64,000 bases of DNA from Halovivax gelatinilyticus (GTDB lineage Archaea > Halobacteriota > Halobacteria > Halobacteriales > Natrialbaceae), in NCBI RefSeq assembly GCF_024300625.1, contig NZ_CP101322.1, positions 509,992 to 573,991 of the forward strand, in the 5' to 3' direction. The notes under the pieces were generated by a model. That model did no database searches, was not told the origin of the DNA, and saw nothing but the letters and a program-made list of their open reading frames with translations. Position 1 is the first letter of the stretch. Every line of letters begins with the position of its first letter. The position numbers were made by a program, and so were the translations under genes. Positions 36,154 to 44,907 of the stretch are shown piece after piece.

Positions 36154-37302
36154 TCAGCTCGCCCGGAAAACGACGTGCTCTCGTCCCGTCGCGACGCGGT
36201 CGACTCGATCGAAGACGCTCGCGTGTTCGCTCAGATCGAGACTGCGGTGGTGAACGAACCAGCACTCTCCGTCCGGCGTGAGTACGTCGGCCGCTCCTGA
36301 GAACAGCGACGACAGGACGCCGTCACCGGCGTGCGTCGGCGGGTTACAGAGGACGATATCGAACCGCCGTCCGTCGACGCCGCGAAGGCAGTCCGCCGTA
36401 ACGACCCGCGGCGTCCCGTTCTCACGGGGAGTTCGCTCGACCGTACGTTCGGCACACCAGGAAGCCAGCCGACACTCGTCGGTGAGCCAGACATCACAGT
36501 TGGTCGCCGCGGCGACGTAGGCGCCGATCGGGCCACAGCCACAGCACAGATCCAGGACCCTGCCGTCGGTGGGAAGCGACGGGGTGACCGTCTCCAGCAA
36601 CAGACGAGTGCCGAGATCGAGTTCCGACGCGGCGAACGTCCCCGGAAGCGTAACGAGTTCGAGGTCGACATCGCAGACGGTCGGCCGGAGGACGGTCGGC
36701 GTGACGTGACGCTCGAAATCGACGGCGTCGGGTCGCTCCGCGCGAAGCACGCGAACGTCCCCGGTTCGAGCGATTCGCTCGACGTCCGCACAGCGGGATT
36801 CGAGGGCGGACCGGTACCGGCCGAGGCCGCTTCGCTTCGACGCGGCGAGGAACAGCAGTCCGCCGGGGGAAAGCGTCGCGAGCGCGCTCACAAGGTGCTG
36901 GACGCCGACGTCGAGCGGCGTGTAGGCCTTCGGCGCGTAGACGACGACGTCGAATCGCTCCTCCAGTGTAGAGACGTCGGCTACCACCTGGACGGCGGCG
37001 TCGACGCCGTTTTCGGTCGCGTTCTGTCGGCAGAGTCGCGCGGCGCGGGCGCTCGTCTCGGTCATGGTGACGCGCTCCGCCCGCGACGCCAGGAGCGTCC
37101 CGGCGACGCCGTAATTGGCCTCAAGCACGCAGAGACGGTCGGTCGTCCGCTCCCAGCACGCCTCGGCGAGGGCGAGTTCCGCGGGCCGGAACGCGTCGGG
37201 CGAGACGACGCCGTCGACGGTCCGAAATCGGTAGACGTCGGGCCCACGCTCGACGTGCGATTCGAGCCGGAGGTCGCGGGTGGCTGCGTTCACGGCGACC
37301 AC
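36154..37302 (-). CDS. RsmC-like class I SAM-dependent methyltransferase
   Basis: The 382-residue protein has two Rossmann halves. The N-terminal half (about 60-190) is degenerate. The C-terminal half has the SAM motif VLDLCCGCGPIGAYVA and the N-x-P-P catalytic motif LCNPPTHAG, then FVHHRSLDLS. This duplicated layout matches RsmC/RlmG-type rRNA (guanine-N2) methyltransferases. The start is GTG 37302 (a second GTG three codons downstream is possible). It lies just upstream of the epimerase on the same strand. The target base is inferred from the family. Confidence 0.83.
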   Translation of the reverse strand: MVAVNAATRDLRLESHVERGPDVYRFRTVDGVVSPDAFRPAELALAEACWERTTDRLCVLEANYGVAGTLLASRAERVTMTETSARAARLCRQNATENGVDAAVQVVADVSTLEERFDVVVYAPKAYTPLDVGVQHLVSALATLSPGGLLFLAASKRSGLGRYRSALESRCADVERIARTGDVRVLRAERPDAVDFERHVTPTVLRPTVCDVDLELVTLPGTFAASELDLGTRLLLETVTPSLPTDGRVLDLCCGCGPIGAYVAAATNCDVWLTDECRLASWCAERTVERTPRENGTPRVVTADCLRGVDGRRFDIVLCNPPTHAGDGVLSSLFSGAADVLTPDGECWFVHHRSLDLSEHASVFDRVDRVATGREHVVFRAS

Positions 37303-38050
37303 CCCCAGAACGGCTGGATGGCGTGCTGACGATCGGTCGGGCGACCAGGTCCCGCGCTCGGGACGATCCGGTCGTGGGCGAATCGAGACCGACGCAACCG
37401 GGTCGATCGCGGTCGTAATTCCCGTTCGGACGCCGCCGTCCAGAGACGGGCGGTCGGCATCGACGGCGGTTCGAGATGGGTTCGGCGACCGCTGGGGTCG
37501 GTCGGCCGGGTCGGTTCGTCGTGGCGATTCGTTCGGGCTGTGGTGTGTATAGGTGGGTTCTGCATCGACGCGGATTCGGCGGCTCGCTCGGTTCGATGAC
37601 GAGACGAGCGCTTCGCTCGCGACGACGCGGACCGCAGAACGGACGACCGAGGCGTGAGACCCGACGATCGGGAGTCGATGGAATATCCACTCCCGACGAG
37701 CGAGACCACCTCACCGACGGATCGAAGAAGGCGAGCCCACGCGCCGCTGCGCGAAGCGCGACCCTGGTACCGAACAGCGTGACGACCGTCGGGGAGCCGA
37801 TCGCGTCAGATCGGACCCGACGAGCGCCCACAGCCGGCGAGCCGGCCGAACCACTGATCCCGACACCGGCGCGAGCCGTCGACGCCGGCGGCGCGGACCC
37901 GTCAGTTCGACCCCGAGGCCTTGTTCAACGTATCTCGCCGTTGTGAGTGCGAGGGCAAAAAGATTCGGTCCGCCTCGACGACGATCGGACTGGGAGAACA
38001 CCACGAGCCGATAGAAAACTTATTTGCTAACACTTTGATTGGTCGAACGA
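37303..38050. other. Intergenic gap with promoter of the PQQ-propeller gene
   Basis: About 750 bases hold several open frames, all Arg- or Ser-rich with implausible composition, so I call no gene. The last 40 bases turn A/T-rich, and AAACTTATTT (38016-38024) sits about 27 bases before ATG 38051 as a good TATA box. Confidence 0.5.
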
Positions 38051-39451
38051 ATGTCCCCTGATCAGTCCCCTCGGTTCACCCGCCGAACAGCCCTCTCCAT
38101 GCTCGGGACAGTTGGTGCGTTCGCCGCCGCCGGCTGTACCGCCCCGGGTGCTCGCACGAACGAAACTAACACCAGTGCAGGTAGTGAACCAAAGGAAACG
38201 GCTCCGACCGAACCTCCCGATGATCCGCCGGCCGACTACGACGACTGGCCGGATCCACCCTGTACGGATTGCACCGTCGACTTCTCGACACCGCCAGCGT
38301 ACGATGACGACAACTGGCGGATGTTGGGCTACGACCCCGGGAACTCGTTCGTCAATCCGCACGCGGACGGACCGTCCGACGATCCCAGCGTGCAGTGGAC
38401 GTTCGAACGCAACTTTCTATCGATGGGCGCATCGCGCTTTCACCACCCGTTGATCGTCGACGGAACCGTTTACACGACGCAAGTGATCGAACGGCTGAAT
38501 CGAGACCAGCGCGGTCACTGGAAATTCATCGCCATCGATGCGGCGACCGGTGAGGCCGAGACGGTCTTCGAAGCGAATAGCTCGATATGGCGTCCAACGA
38601 TCGCAAACGGGATCGTCTACGCGGCCATCGGCCGTGAGGTCCACGCATACGATCTGGAAACGGGGTGTGTCTGCTGGAAATCTGAGGAGATACTCGGCGC
38701 TCCGTCCGCGATTCGTCGGGTGGGCGACGTCGTCGTTGCGACTGATAGCGCCTTCCGACGAAAATTGGAAACGTGGGAACCGGTTCCACAATTACACGTC
38801 CTTCACGCAGAAACCGGAGACAAACTGTGGGAAGCCCAAGGCGACAATAACGGTTGGGACATCCCCAGAATGCCAATTATCGACAATGAAGTGGTTAATT
38901 TTCCCAATACAAAAAGACGGCTTGACCCCCCCACTGGTGAAGAATTGGAGCCACTACCAGTTCGAGCACGCTATCCAGTGCAAACCAATGGTGCGTACTA
39001 CGGACTCACCGACATCGATGACGAAACTGTCCTCACTACGTACGACTGGGAGACAGGCGATCACCGGTGGACGTACAATCCGGAAGGAGAGAACGTGCGT
39101 GCTGGGTGGCCCGTCGTCATCGGTGACACCGTGGTCGTGAGTGAAACGAAAGGATTGGTTTCCGGCGTCGATCGAACGACGGGCGAGCGGCTCTGGCGAA
39201 TCGAGCCGTGGACGCACTTCGACGGCGTCGATAGCTTTCTCGGGTCCATGTTCCGCGTCGCGACGAGCGACACCGTCTACATCGTTCACGACGGCGGCGC
39301 GGTGACCGCCGTCGATCCGACCGACGGTACCATCGAGTGGCAGTTGAAGACCGACGAGATGAACTGGACCGCGACTCGTGGAGGTTGCGCGCTGGCCGGT
39401 GATCTGCTGATCACCGTCGGCGAAGGTGGAACCCTGTACGCCATCTCCTGA
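38051..39451 (+). CDS. Secreted PQQ-binding-like beta-propeller lipoprotein
   Basis: The 466-residue protein has a twin-arginine signal (RRTALSMLGTVGAFAAAGC), where the Cys makes a lipobox. A low-complexity linker follows (about 30-75). A beta-propeller of repeated blades comes next, with the PQQ-like pattern Ala-x-Asp-x-x-(T/D)-G-x-x-x-W, for example AIDAATGEAETVF, HAETGDKLWEAQ, VDRTTGERLWRIE and VDPTDGTIEWQLK. It is predicted to be Tat-exported and membrane-anchored on the outside. Haloarchaeal genomes hold many such proteins of unknown role. The stretch at about 38,780-38,990 is clearly more A/T-rich than the flanks. Function is unassigned. Confidence 0.88.
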   Translation: MSPDQSPRFTRRTALSMLGTVGAFAAAGCTAPGARTNETNTSAGSEPKETAPTEPPDDPPADYDDWPDPPCTDCTVDFSTPPAYDDDNWRMLGYDPGNSFVNPHADGPSDDPSVQWTFERNFLSMGASRFHHPLIVDGTVYTTQVIERLNRDQRGHWKFIAIDAATGEAETVFEANSSIWRPTIANGIVYAAIGREVHAYDLETGCVCWKSEEILGAPSAIRRVGDVVVATDSAFRRKLETWEPVPQLHVLHAETGDKLWEAQGDNNGWDIPRMPIIDNEVVNFPNTKRRLDPPTGEELEPLPVRARYPVQTNGAYYGLTDIDDETVLTTYDWETGDHRWTYNPEGENVRAGWPVVIGDTVVVSETKGLVSGVDRTTGERLWRIEPWTHFDGVDSFLGSMFRVATSDTVYIVHDGGAVTAVDPTDGTIEWQLKTDEMNWTATRGGCALAGDLLITVGEGGTLYAIS

Positions 39452-39587
39452 GCGTCAACCGGTGGCCGCGGCGAGCACCCATCTCCTGGCCAGCGTGACG
39501 TTCCTCGGCGCTTCGTCGCTCCGATTCACCCGTTCATTTCAGTCACACACCAGTAACTATATTATTGTCCGCGATAACTGTCAGAAC

Positions 39588-39661
39588 GGAAGCCACCCTC
39601 CAGAACGAGTGGGGCATACGTGAAATGCCCCGGGTGTTGGCCCACCCGAGGCGTGGCTTCC
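39588..39661. ncRNA. Folded element: outer stem enclosing two hairpins (possible ncRNA or transposon end)
   Basis: GGAAGCCAC (39588-39596) pairs perfectly with GTGGCTTCC (39653-39661), extendable by CCTC/GAGG across a one-base bulge. Inside lie a hairpin GGGGCAT (39611-39617) with ATGCCCC (39625-39631), and a second, CGGGTG (39631-39636) with CACCCG (39643-39648). The set makes a three-way junction in a 368-base gap with no gene. It may be a structured RNA or the remnant of an IS200/IS605-type end, which also carry subterminal hairpins. The region just upstream is A/T-rich. Confidence 0.45.
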
Positions 39662-39819
39662 AAATCCGCCGAGGATTCAGTTGCCATGTTCCGATACAAA
39701 CCTCCGAGACAAAAAGGTCTCGCACGTCAGCCGTACCGCCAGCGAACGCTTCATTCAGCCGTTCTAGCGATTACGCAGAGTACGTCGCTCGCAAGGATAC
39801 TCGACTCGGAGGAGCCCCA

Positions 39820-40122
39820 ATGAGTCGCCCGCCGGATCCGCCGATCTGCTACCGGTGTGGCGACCGCCTCTCTGAGTCCCACTGGATTCGACTTTCGACG
39901 GCTCATCAGGGGCCCGCCGCGTCGACCTACCGCGACGTCGACCGGCCGATCTGTCCGGACTGCCTGGCCGCGATCGGGCTGCTCGAAATCGTGAAACGGA
40001 CGCAAAACAGTCACGAGGCGGCGGAGAACGGTACCGACCAGTCACCGCCGCCTGCGAAGCACGACGCGGTCGATCCTCCCTGGAAGACGCTCCGACGGAC
40101 CGTGACGAACGTGGAGCGCTGA
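39820..40122 (+). CDS. Small zinc-binding protein
   Basis: This 100-residue protein has CYRCGD at residues 9-14 and CPDC near 47-50, giving four cysteines that can bind one zinc. Between them is a charged segment with HWIRLSTAHQ. The C-terminal half is hydrophilic. The start at ATG 39820 is supported by a strong Shine-Dalgarno (GGAGG, about 5-9 bases upstream). It resembles tiny haloarchaeal zinc-ribbon proteins; function unknown. The longer frame upstream is not coding-like. Confidence 0.7.
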   Translation: MSRPPDPPICYRCGDRLSESHWIRLSTAHQGPAASTYRDVDRPICPDCLAAIGLLEIVKRTQNSHEAAENGTDQSPPPAKHDAVDPPWKTLRRTVTNVER

Positions 40123-40283
40123 TCGAACCGTCGACGGCAAACCGTGAGTGCCAAATGTATGTTGACGTACGGGGACGAACGATGAACGGTGGGACTGAGT
40201 GGTTTCGACTCGCCCCGTGCATAATTATCCAACGTTCCACAACACGAGGGAACGGAACTCCGTCGACAACGACGGGGAAATGG

Positions 40284-40352
40284 TCATTCCACGGGCGAAA
40301 CGTCGGTCACCATCCCCACGCCTTTGCTCCGACCCTCGCGGAAGACGAACGC
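40284..40352 (-). pseudogene. Fragment of a GTPBP1-like GTPase gene 3' end
   Basis: On the minus strand the frame reads FVFREGRSKGVGMVTDVSP followed by VE and a stop. It is almost identical to the last 21 residues of the intact GTPase at 47367-49004 (FVFREGRSKGVGTVTDVSP...VE). The DNA also matches over this span. Upstream of the fragment the similarity stops, so only a gene end remains. It is a dead copy or a partial duplication, lying next to a transposase remnant. Confidence 0.75.
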
Positions 40353-40390
40353 TATCCTCGATCTCCACATCACACGATCCACTAGCATGA

Positions 40391-40721
40391 TACACAATCG
40401 CCAAGTCACTCATCAACCGCAACACAGCTGAAGTCGAAGTTCTGCTCGGTGACAAGGGGTACGACGATCAGCAGATTCGAGCAGCGGCCCAACAGGAACG
40501 AGATTCGTCCACCTCTCAATCACCGTGAGTTTTCCTCACATCAGAAAGCGTGGAACGCTCGACTGGATGCCGACATCTCCGCTCAATGGTACCAGAGCGA
40601 AACGGTGAACTCTCGACTCAAGCGTAAGTACGGTGCGTTCGTGCGGTCACAACCCTGGTGGAAGCAGTTTCGTGGACTCGCCCTTGCATATATCGTCTAC
40701 AATCTCGACCGATTCTTCTAG
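40391..40721 (+). pseudogene. IS5-type (ISH) DDE transposase remnant, frameshifted and 5'-truncated
   Basis: The first frame gives TIAKSLINRNTAEVEVLL, then GDKGYDD, the second catalytic region of IS5-like DDE transposases. After a single frame change near 40,500 a second frame continues RPPLNHREF and ends YQSETVNSRLKRKYG...WWKQFRG...IVYNLDRFF, the usual C-terminal E-region. The N-terminal half, including the first Asp, is missing. No intact terminal repeats were seen. It is a decayed insertion sequence. Confidence 0.8.
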
Positions 40722-40943
40722 CGTATAGTACAGGTGACGCATGTAGTAGCTGCACCCGAACGAAGTGAGCGTGGTTCTCCGACGGCGTGGCCGAAGGCCG
40801 AACCTTCTGCCTTTTCATCGAAGTTTTTGCGTCGAGCGGTCCCGCGCATCGCGCGGAATCCAGAGGCGGAAAAATTCGGTGTCGCGCATATTGGTTCACA
40901 ACCTCAATTTGATATTATGGCCAAGTTGAGTATAGTTAGCCCC

Positions 40944-40953
40944 GATAATTTAT
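40944..40953 (+). promoter_or_regulatory. TATA-like box for the universal stress protein gene
   Basis: ATAATTTATC lies 25-34 bases upstream of the ATG at 40978, consistent with a leaderless haloarchaeal start. Confidence 0.45.
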
Positions 40954-40977
40954 CAGGTGAGCCTACCTGGTTATCTT

Positions 40978-41418
40978 ATGAATGAGTCAGAAGAGGACTC
41001 ACAGCACGAGTTACTTGCCCACGTTCTCGTTCCGGTCGCACATGAAGAGGATGCGCTGAAGACAGCGAACGCACTTGCACCCTATAATCCGAATCGAGTG
41101 ACAGCCCTTCACGTCGTCGAAAAAGCCGGTGGCGCACCCGACAAAACGCCTGTTGAACAATCCGAGGAGGTAGCCGCGGAAGCGTACGCGGCCGTTCGCA
41201 CGATCTTTTCTGATGCTCAAACGCAGACAGCATACGCGAGGGATATTGTTGGGGCCATCTTCGAGACAGCTGACGAAGTCGGTGCCAGCGCAATCGCCTT
41301 TCGATCCCGAGGAGGTAATCGGATCATGCACTTTCTCTCTGGCGACTTGTCATTAAAACTCGTCACCGAAGCTGATCGGCCCGTCATTGCACTTCCCCAC
41401 ATCGAATCTGAGGAGTGA
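40978..41418 (+). CDS. Universal stress protein UspA family
   Basis: The 146-residue protein has an alpha/beta UspA fold: HVLVPVAHEEDALKTANALA at the start and TADEVGASAIAFRSRGG near the end. The final strand is ADRPVIALP. The ATP-binding glycines (G-x2-G-x9-G) are only partly kept (SRGGNRIMHFLSGDLS), so it may belong to the non-ATP-binding class. ATG 40978 lies about 25-32 bases after ATAATTTATC, a TATA box, so it is probably leaderless. It begins the transport/stress module that follows. Confidence 0.85.
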   Translation: MNESEEDSQHELLAHVLVPVAHEEDALKTANALAPYNPNRVTALHVVEKAGGAPDKTPVEQSEEVAAEAYAAVRTIFSDAQTQTAYARDIVGAIFETADEVGASAIAFRSRGGNRIMHFLSGDLSLKLVTEADRPVIALPHIESEE

Positions 41419-41474
41419 TGTCTATCGATTGGAGTAGTCAACAATTTGGATAGGTTACCCGTCTTTCGGGACTG

Positions 41475-41657
41475 CTATTCAGAGTCCTCGCGGAAGAAAT
41501 ACGTCGCCATTTCTGAGGAACCGCATACAGTGCAGCGGTCGCGGTTCTCGTCGTAGTTCGAGCCACAATGGCGACACTCGTGGAGCATAATTGAGCCACA
41601 CGAGGTCTTTGGGTCGGTATTGAACAGTAAATCAGAAAGAAATTTCGGAAGACGCAT
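41475..41657 (-). CDS. Small zinc-ribbon protein
   Basis: The 60-residue protein has a short hydrophobic-basic N-terminus (MRLPKFLSDLLFN). A single zinc ribbon follows: HECRHCGSNYD, then DRCTVCGSSEMATYFF. This layout is common in tiny haloarchaeal zinc proteins. The ATG at 41657 is preferred; a GTG two codons upstream overlaps the stop of the regulator gene, so the two are coupled. It probably binds zinc for a protein or nucleic-acid contact; function unknown. Confidence 0.75.
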   Translation of the reverse strand: MRLPKFLSDLLFNTDPKTSCGSIMLHECRHCGSNYDENRDRCTVCGSSEMATYFFREDSE

Positions 41658-41662
41658 TAGCA

Positions 41663-42454
41663 CTATGCCGGTACTGTAGAATCCGAGTCATCTGTTTTCT
41701 TGAAGGGGTCTATAGTCGGTTGCTTTTCTCCATGAGGCGAGAACAGCGTGACGATGTCGTTCGATTGAATTACCGTGTCCCCATGTGGAGTCATTGTCTC
41801 GTCACCACGTTCAATTGCGATCAGTAACGTATCATCATCGAGTAGTCTCGCTTCGACGGCCTCCTGAATGGTCCGTCCAACAATCGGTGCTTCCTCTTCG
41901 ACGGTGATATCGACGACCTCTGCGCCGCCCGATAGTGAAATCGAGTCCGCGAGTCGCACGTCCTGACCGTTGTCGGGGCCGAAGGGGGCGTAGGGGTGGT
42001 GTTTCTCGTCTTGAACAAGCATTTCATCTTCGATTTCAAGCCCGAGATTCGAGAGCTGGCGCCCGATTCGACGCAACTCCGTCGTGTCCTCGCCGACCGC
42101 AAGAACATGCATGTTCGTCCGACCCCCCATCAGTTCGCGGACGTTGACGATGCCTGGGATCGTGCCGGCCTGCGCTGTGATTCGCTCGATGTCGGGGAAC
42201 GGAACGTTACACAGAAACAGGTTCGTCAGTCGACCGTCGGCTCGCTCGAAGTTGACTTCTGCGTGGTAACCCGTAATGATACCGTGATCCTCAAGGCGAG
42301 CAATTCGGTTGCGGATTGTCGCCGGTGAGACATTGACGTGCTCGGCAATCTCGGGTGCGGACGTCGTACGCGCGTCGTCCATTAGAGCGTAGAGTATTCG
42401 TCGATCGATTTCGTCTAAACGATATTCATCCGCTGACCCCGAGTCGGACACCAT
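41663..42454 (-). CDS. Lrp/AsnC-type transcriptional regulator fused to an RCK-C (TrkA-C) domain
   Basis: The 263-residue protein has an N-terminal AsnC helix-turn-helix (LDEIDRRILYALMDD, then VSPATIRNRIARLEDHGIITGYHA). A RAM-like middle follows (about 75-150). The C-terminal RCK-C/TrkA-C domain (about 180-250) reads VVDITVEEEAPIVGRTIQEAV, then DTVIQSNDIVTLFSP. RCK-C domains bind small ligands such as cyclic di-AMP in other proteins, so this regulator may sense a nucleotide or ion state. It is divergent from the permease gene next to it, with 181 bases between, making that gene and the TrkA channel its likely targets. Confidence 0.87.
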   Translation of the reverse strand: MVSDSGSADEYRLDEIDRRILYALMDDARTTSAPEIAEHVNVSPATIRNRIARLEDHGIITGYHAEVNFERADGRLTNLFLCNVPFPDIERITAQAGTIPGIVNVRELMGGRTNMHVLAVGEDTTELRRIGRQLSNLGLEIEDEMLVQDEKHHPYAPFGPDNGQDVRLADSISLSGGAEVVDITVEEEAPIVGRTIQEAVEARLLDDDTLLIAIERGDETMTPHGDTVIQSNDIVTLFSPHGEKQPTIDPFKKTDDSDSTVPA

Positions 42455-42635
42455 GATCGTACTCTGATTTTTTCCTCGGTAGTAATAGTACCCCCACATT
42501 TTCGACCCGCTAAATTGATCCGGTGAAGATACTGATTCCGTAATCAATTCGTAGGTTCTATATGTCTTTCCCGGGCAAGTGGAGACAGACCTCGGCGTCT
42601 CTCGATGAATCGAGAGTGCGAAACAAACGAAAGCC
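42455..42635. promoter_or_regulatory. Divergent promoter region between Lrp-RCK regulator and permease
   Basis: This 181-base A/T-rich spacer separates the divergent regulator and permease genes. It contains several A/T runs (GTAGTAATAGTACC and TTCTATATG) suited to promoters for both. No repeat was certain. Confidence 0.4.
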
Positions 42636-44906
42636 ATGTCAGAAGAACTAGAACGCGACCTCGGACTGGCCTCAGTCGTGGCCATTAGTATGGGGGCGAT
42701 GATCGGCAGCGGAATCTTCATTCTGCCCGGGTTGGCCATGGCCGAGGCTGGTCCGGCGGTCATCCTAGCGTTCGTCGTTGCTGCCGTTCTCGTCCTCCCG
42801 GCAGCGGTCAGTATCGCCGAACTTGGTACGGCGATGCCCGAAGCGGGCGGCGATTACATCTTCATCGAGCGTGGCATGGGTCCAGGCGCAGGGACGATTG
42901 CAGGCCTCGGAACGTGGCTGATGTTGATGTTCAAAGGAGCACTCGCGCTCGTCGGCGGGATGTTGTATATTGGTCCGATTTTCGACCGAGTCGGGCTCGA
43001 AGTGACGGGTGTGTTCCTCGAACTCGGCATTATCCAGATCACGCAACTCGAACTGCTGGCAGTTGTGATCGGTATCCTGTTGATCACCGTCAACATGATC
43101 GGTGTCAAGCAGACCGGTGGCCTCCAGAAGATCCTCGTCCTCATCATGCTGTTCATCCTCGGCGGATTCGTCGCACTCACGGGCGGGAACGTCGAGGGAG
43201 GAAGCTACGCAGGGTTCTTCGATGAAGGTGCAGTCGGGTTGTTCGCCGCGACCGCGATGGTGCTGATATCATACGGCGGCGTCACGAAGGTCGCTGCTGT
43301 CGCCGAAGAAATCGAGAATCCCGGCAGAAATCTCCCGCTCGGCTTGTTGCTCTCACTAGGCCTCACGACAGGTCTGTACGCGCTGATCGTGTTCGTGCTC
43401 GTAGGCACCATCGATGCGGCCACACTGGAGGGGTCAGAGATTCCGATGGTGGACGGGGTCGATCCGTTCTTTGGATTCGTCGGCGTCGTCTTGATCGTAA
43501 TCGCCGCCATGTTCGCGTTGATTAGCACGGCCAACGCTGGTATCCTTACTGCCTCACGATACCCCTTCGCGCTAAGCCGTGACAACCTGCTCCCGGATCA
43601 GTTTGCAACGGTCAGCAGCCGCTTTCGAACGCCGACGACTGCGATACTCACGACTGGTGGTGCGATGCTGCTCATCATCGTCACCCTCCCGGTTGACGAG
43701 ATCGCAAAGACTGCAGGAGCCTTTCAGATCGTGGTCTATATCCTGGTCTGTCTTTCTCTGATCGCGTTTCGCCGTCGTGACCCGGAGTGGTACGAACCCG
43801 ATTTCCGGTCGCCGCTGTATCCGTGGATTCAGTGGTTTGGCGTCGTCGCTGGACTCGGAATCCTCACGCAGATGGACACACTCCCACAGGTCGGCGGCGT
43901 CGGCATCGCGCTCGTGGGGGCGCTCTGGTACTGGTTCTACGGCCGACCGCGGGTTGACCGAACTGGACTCGTCGGCGAGGCGATGATCGACGCGGTCGAA
44001 CCAGCACCGGAAGGGGACGATGAGACACCGTACCGAGTCGTTGTTCCAATAGCGAACCCAACAACCCAACGGCAACTCCTTCGATTGGCCGCAGCGAGCG
44101 CGGCGAACGAGGACGATGCGGAACTAGTCGTCACGAATGTCATCACAGTCCCCGACCAGACATCGCTCGCCCAGGAGGTCGAATACGAGGAAGAACGGAT
44201 CAAACGACAGCAGGAACTCCTCGCAGAGGCGGAGGATATTGCCCAAGAACTCGGCATCGGACTCCGTACCCGGGCGATTGTCGGTCGAGACGTCGGGGAA
44301 ACTATCTTGCACGTGATCGAGCAGGAGGACGCTGACGATGTCGTGATGGGGTGGTCGGGAACGCGGAAGCGCCGCGAACGTGTCCTCGGCTCGAACATCG
44401 ACAAGATCATCGAGCGTGCCCCGTGTGAAGTCACCCTGGTGAGACAGGGTGACGACGAATCCGTCGGGGATGTCGTCGCATTCGTTGGCGAAGGGCCGTA
44501 CTCGTCGGTCGCCGTCCGGAAGGCGGCGGCGTTCGTCCGAGCCGAGGCGGGTGCGTCGCTTACGCTGGTGAACGTCCAGCCATCCGTTGAGGATGAAGAT
44601 CCAACGGATGCAGTCGAACGCGGCCGCGCTCTCATCGAGGAAACCGCCCGCACGGCCGGCGTCGAAGAATACGACTCAGATGTCGTCATCAGCGAGAACA
44701 TCGAGTCGGAACTTGTTTCGATCGCCAGTGAATACGAGGCGACCGTTCTCGGCGTCTCGCGGGTGAATTCCATCGAACGGTTCCTCTCGGGCGCAATACC
44801 AGAGACCATCGGCGAACAGGTATCGGGGACGATTGTCCTCGTCCGGAGCGGCGAGAAGACCCGCCGCTCGCTCCGATCTGCGATCATCCAACGACTCTCG
44901 TCCTGA
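42636..44906 (+). CDS. APC-superfamily amino acid permease with two C-terminal UspA domains
   Basis: The 756-residue protein starts with the APC motif GAMIGSGIFILPG and has about 12 membrane helices to residue 440. Two universal-stress-protein domains then follow in the cytoplasm. The first is about 465-610 (VVVPIANPTTQRQLLRLAA, then DVVMGWSGTRKRRERVLGSNID), the second about 620-750 (VAFVGEGPYSSVAVRKAAAF, then ATVLGVSRVNSIERFLSGAIPE). The UspA half likely senses ATP or stress and gates transport. It is followed by the TrkA-channel gene one base after its stop, so they form an operon. The substrate, an amino acid or other amine, cannot be told. Confidence 0.92.
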   Translation: MSEELERDLGLASVVAISMGAMIGSGIFILPGLAMAEAGPAVILAFVVAAVLVLPAAVSIAELGTAMPEAGGDYIFIERGMGPGAGTIAGLGTWLMLMFKGALALVGGMLYIGPIFDRVGLEVTGVFLELGIIQITQLELLAVVIGILLITVNMIGVKQTGGLQKILVLIMLFILGGFVALTGGNVEGGSYAGFFDEGAVGLFAATAMVLISYGGVTKVAAVAEEIENPGRNLPLGLLLSLGLTTGLYALIVFVLVGTIDAATLEGSEIPMVDGVDPFFGFVGVVLIVIAAMFALISTANAGILTASRYPFALSRDNLLPDQFATVSSRFRTPTTAILTTGGAMLLIIVTLPVDEIAKTAGAFQIVVYILVCLSLIAFRRRDPEWYEPDFRSPLYPWIQWFGVVAGLGILTQMDTLPQVGGVGIALVGALWYWFYGRPRVDRTGLVGEAMIDAVEPAPEGDDETPYRVVVPIANPTTQRQLLRLAAASAANEDDAELVVTNVITVPDQTSLAQEVEYEEERIKRQQELLAEAEDIAQELGIGLRTRAIVGRDVGETILHVIEQEDADDVVMGWSGTRKRRERVLGSNIDKIIERAPCEVTLVRQGDDESVGDVVAFVGEGPYSSVAVRKAAAFVRAEAGASLTLVNVQPSVEDEDPTDAVERGRALIEETARTAGVEEYDSDVVISENIESELVSIASEYEATVLGVSRVNSIERFLSGAIPETIGEQVSGTIVLVRSGEKTRRSLRSAIIQRLSS

Positions 44907-44907
44907 T

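Noticed and set aside
37290-38004. Several overlapping open frames of 90-240 codons in the gap before the PQQ gene
   Set aside because: All are Arg/Ser/Pro-rich with no conserved motif, and they overlap each other on both strands, as expected in GC-rich DNA.
39588-39661. A tRNA-like gene
   Set aside because: The fold has a closing stem and two hairpins but no T-loop, no anticodon arm of proper size and no GTTCRA-type sequence.
40155-40385. Plus-strand open frames over the GTPase fragment
   Set aside because: The only meaningful reading here is the minus-strand match to the GTPase C-terminus. The plus frames are shadows.
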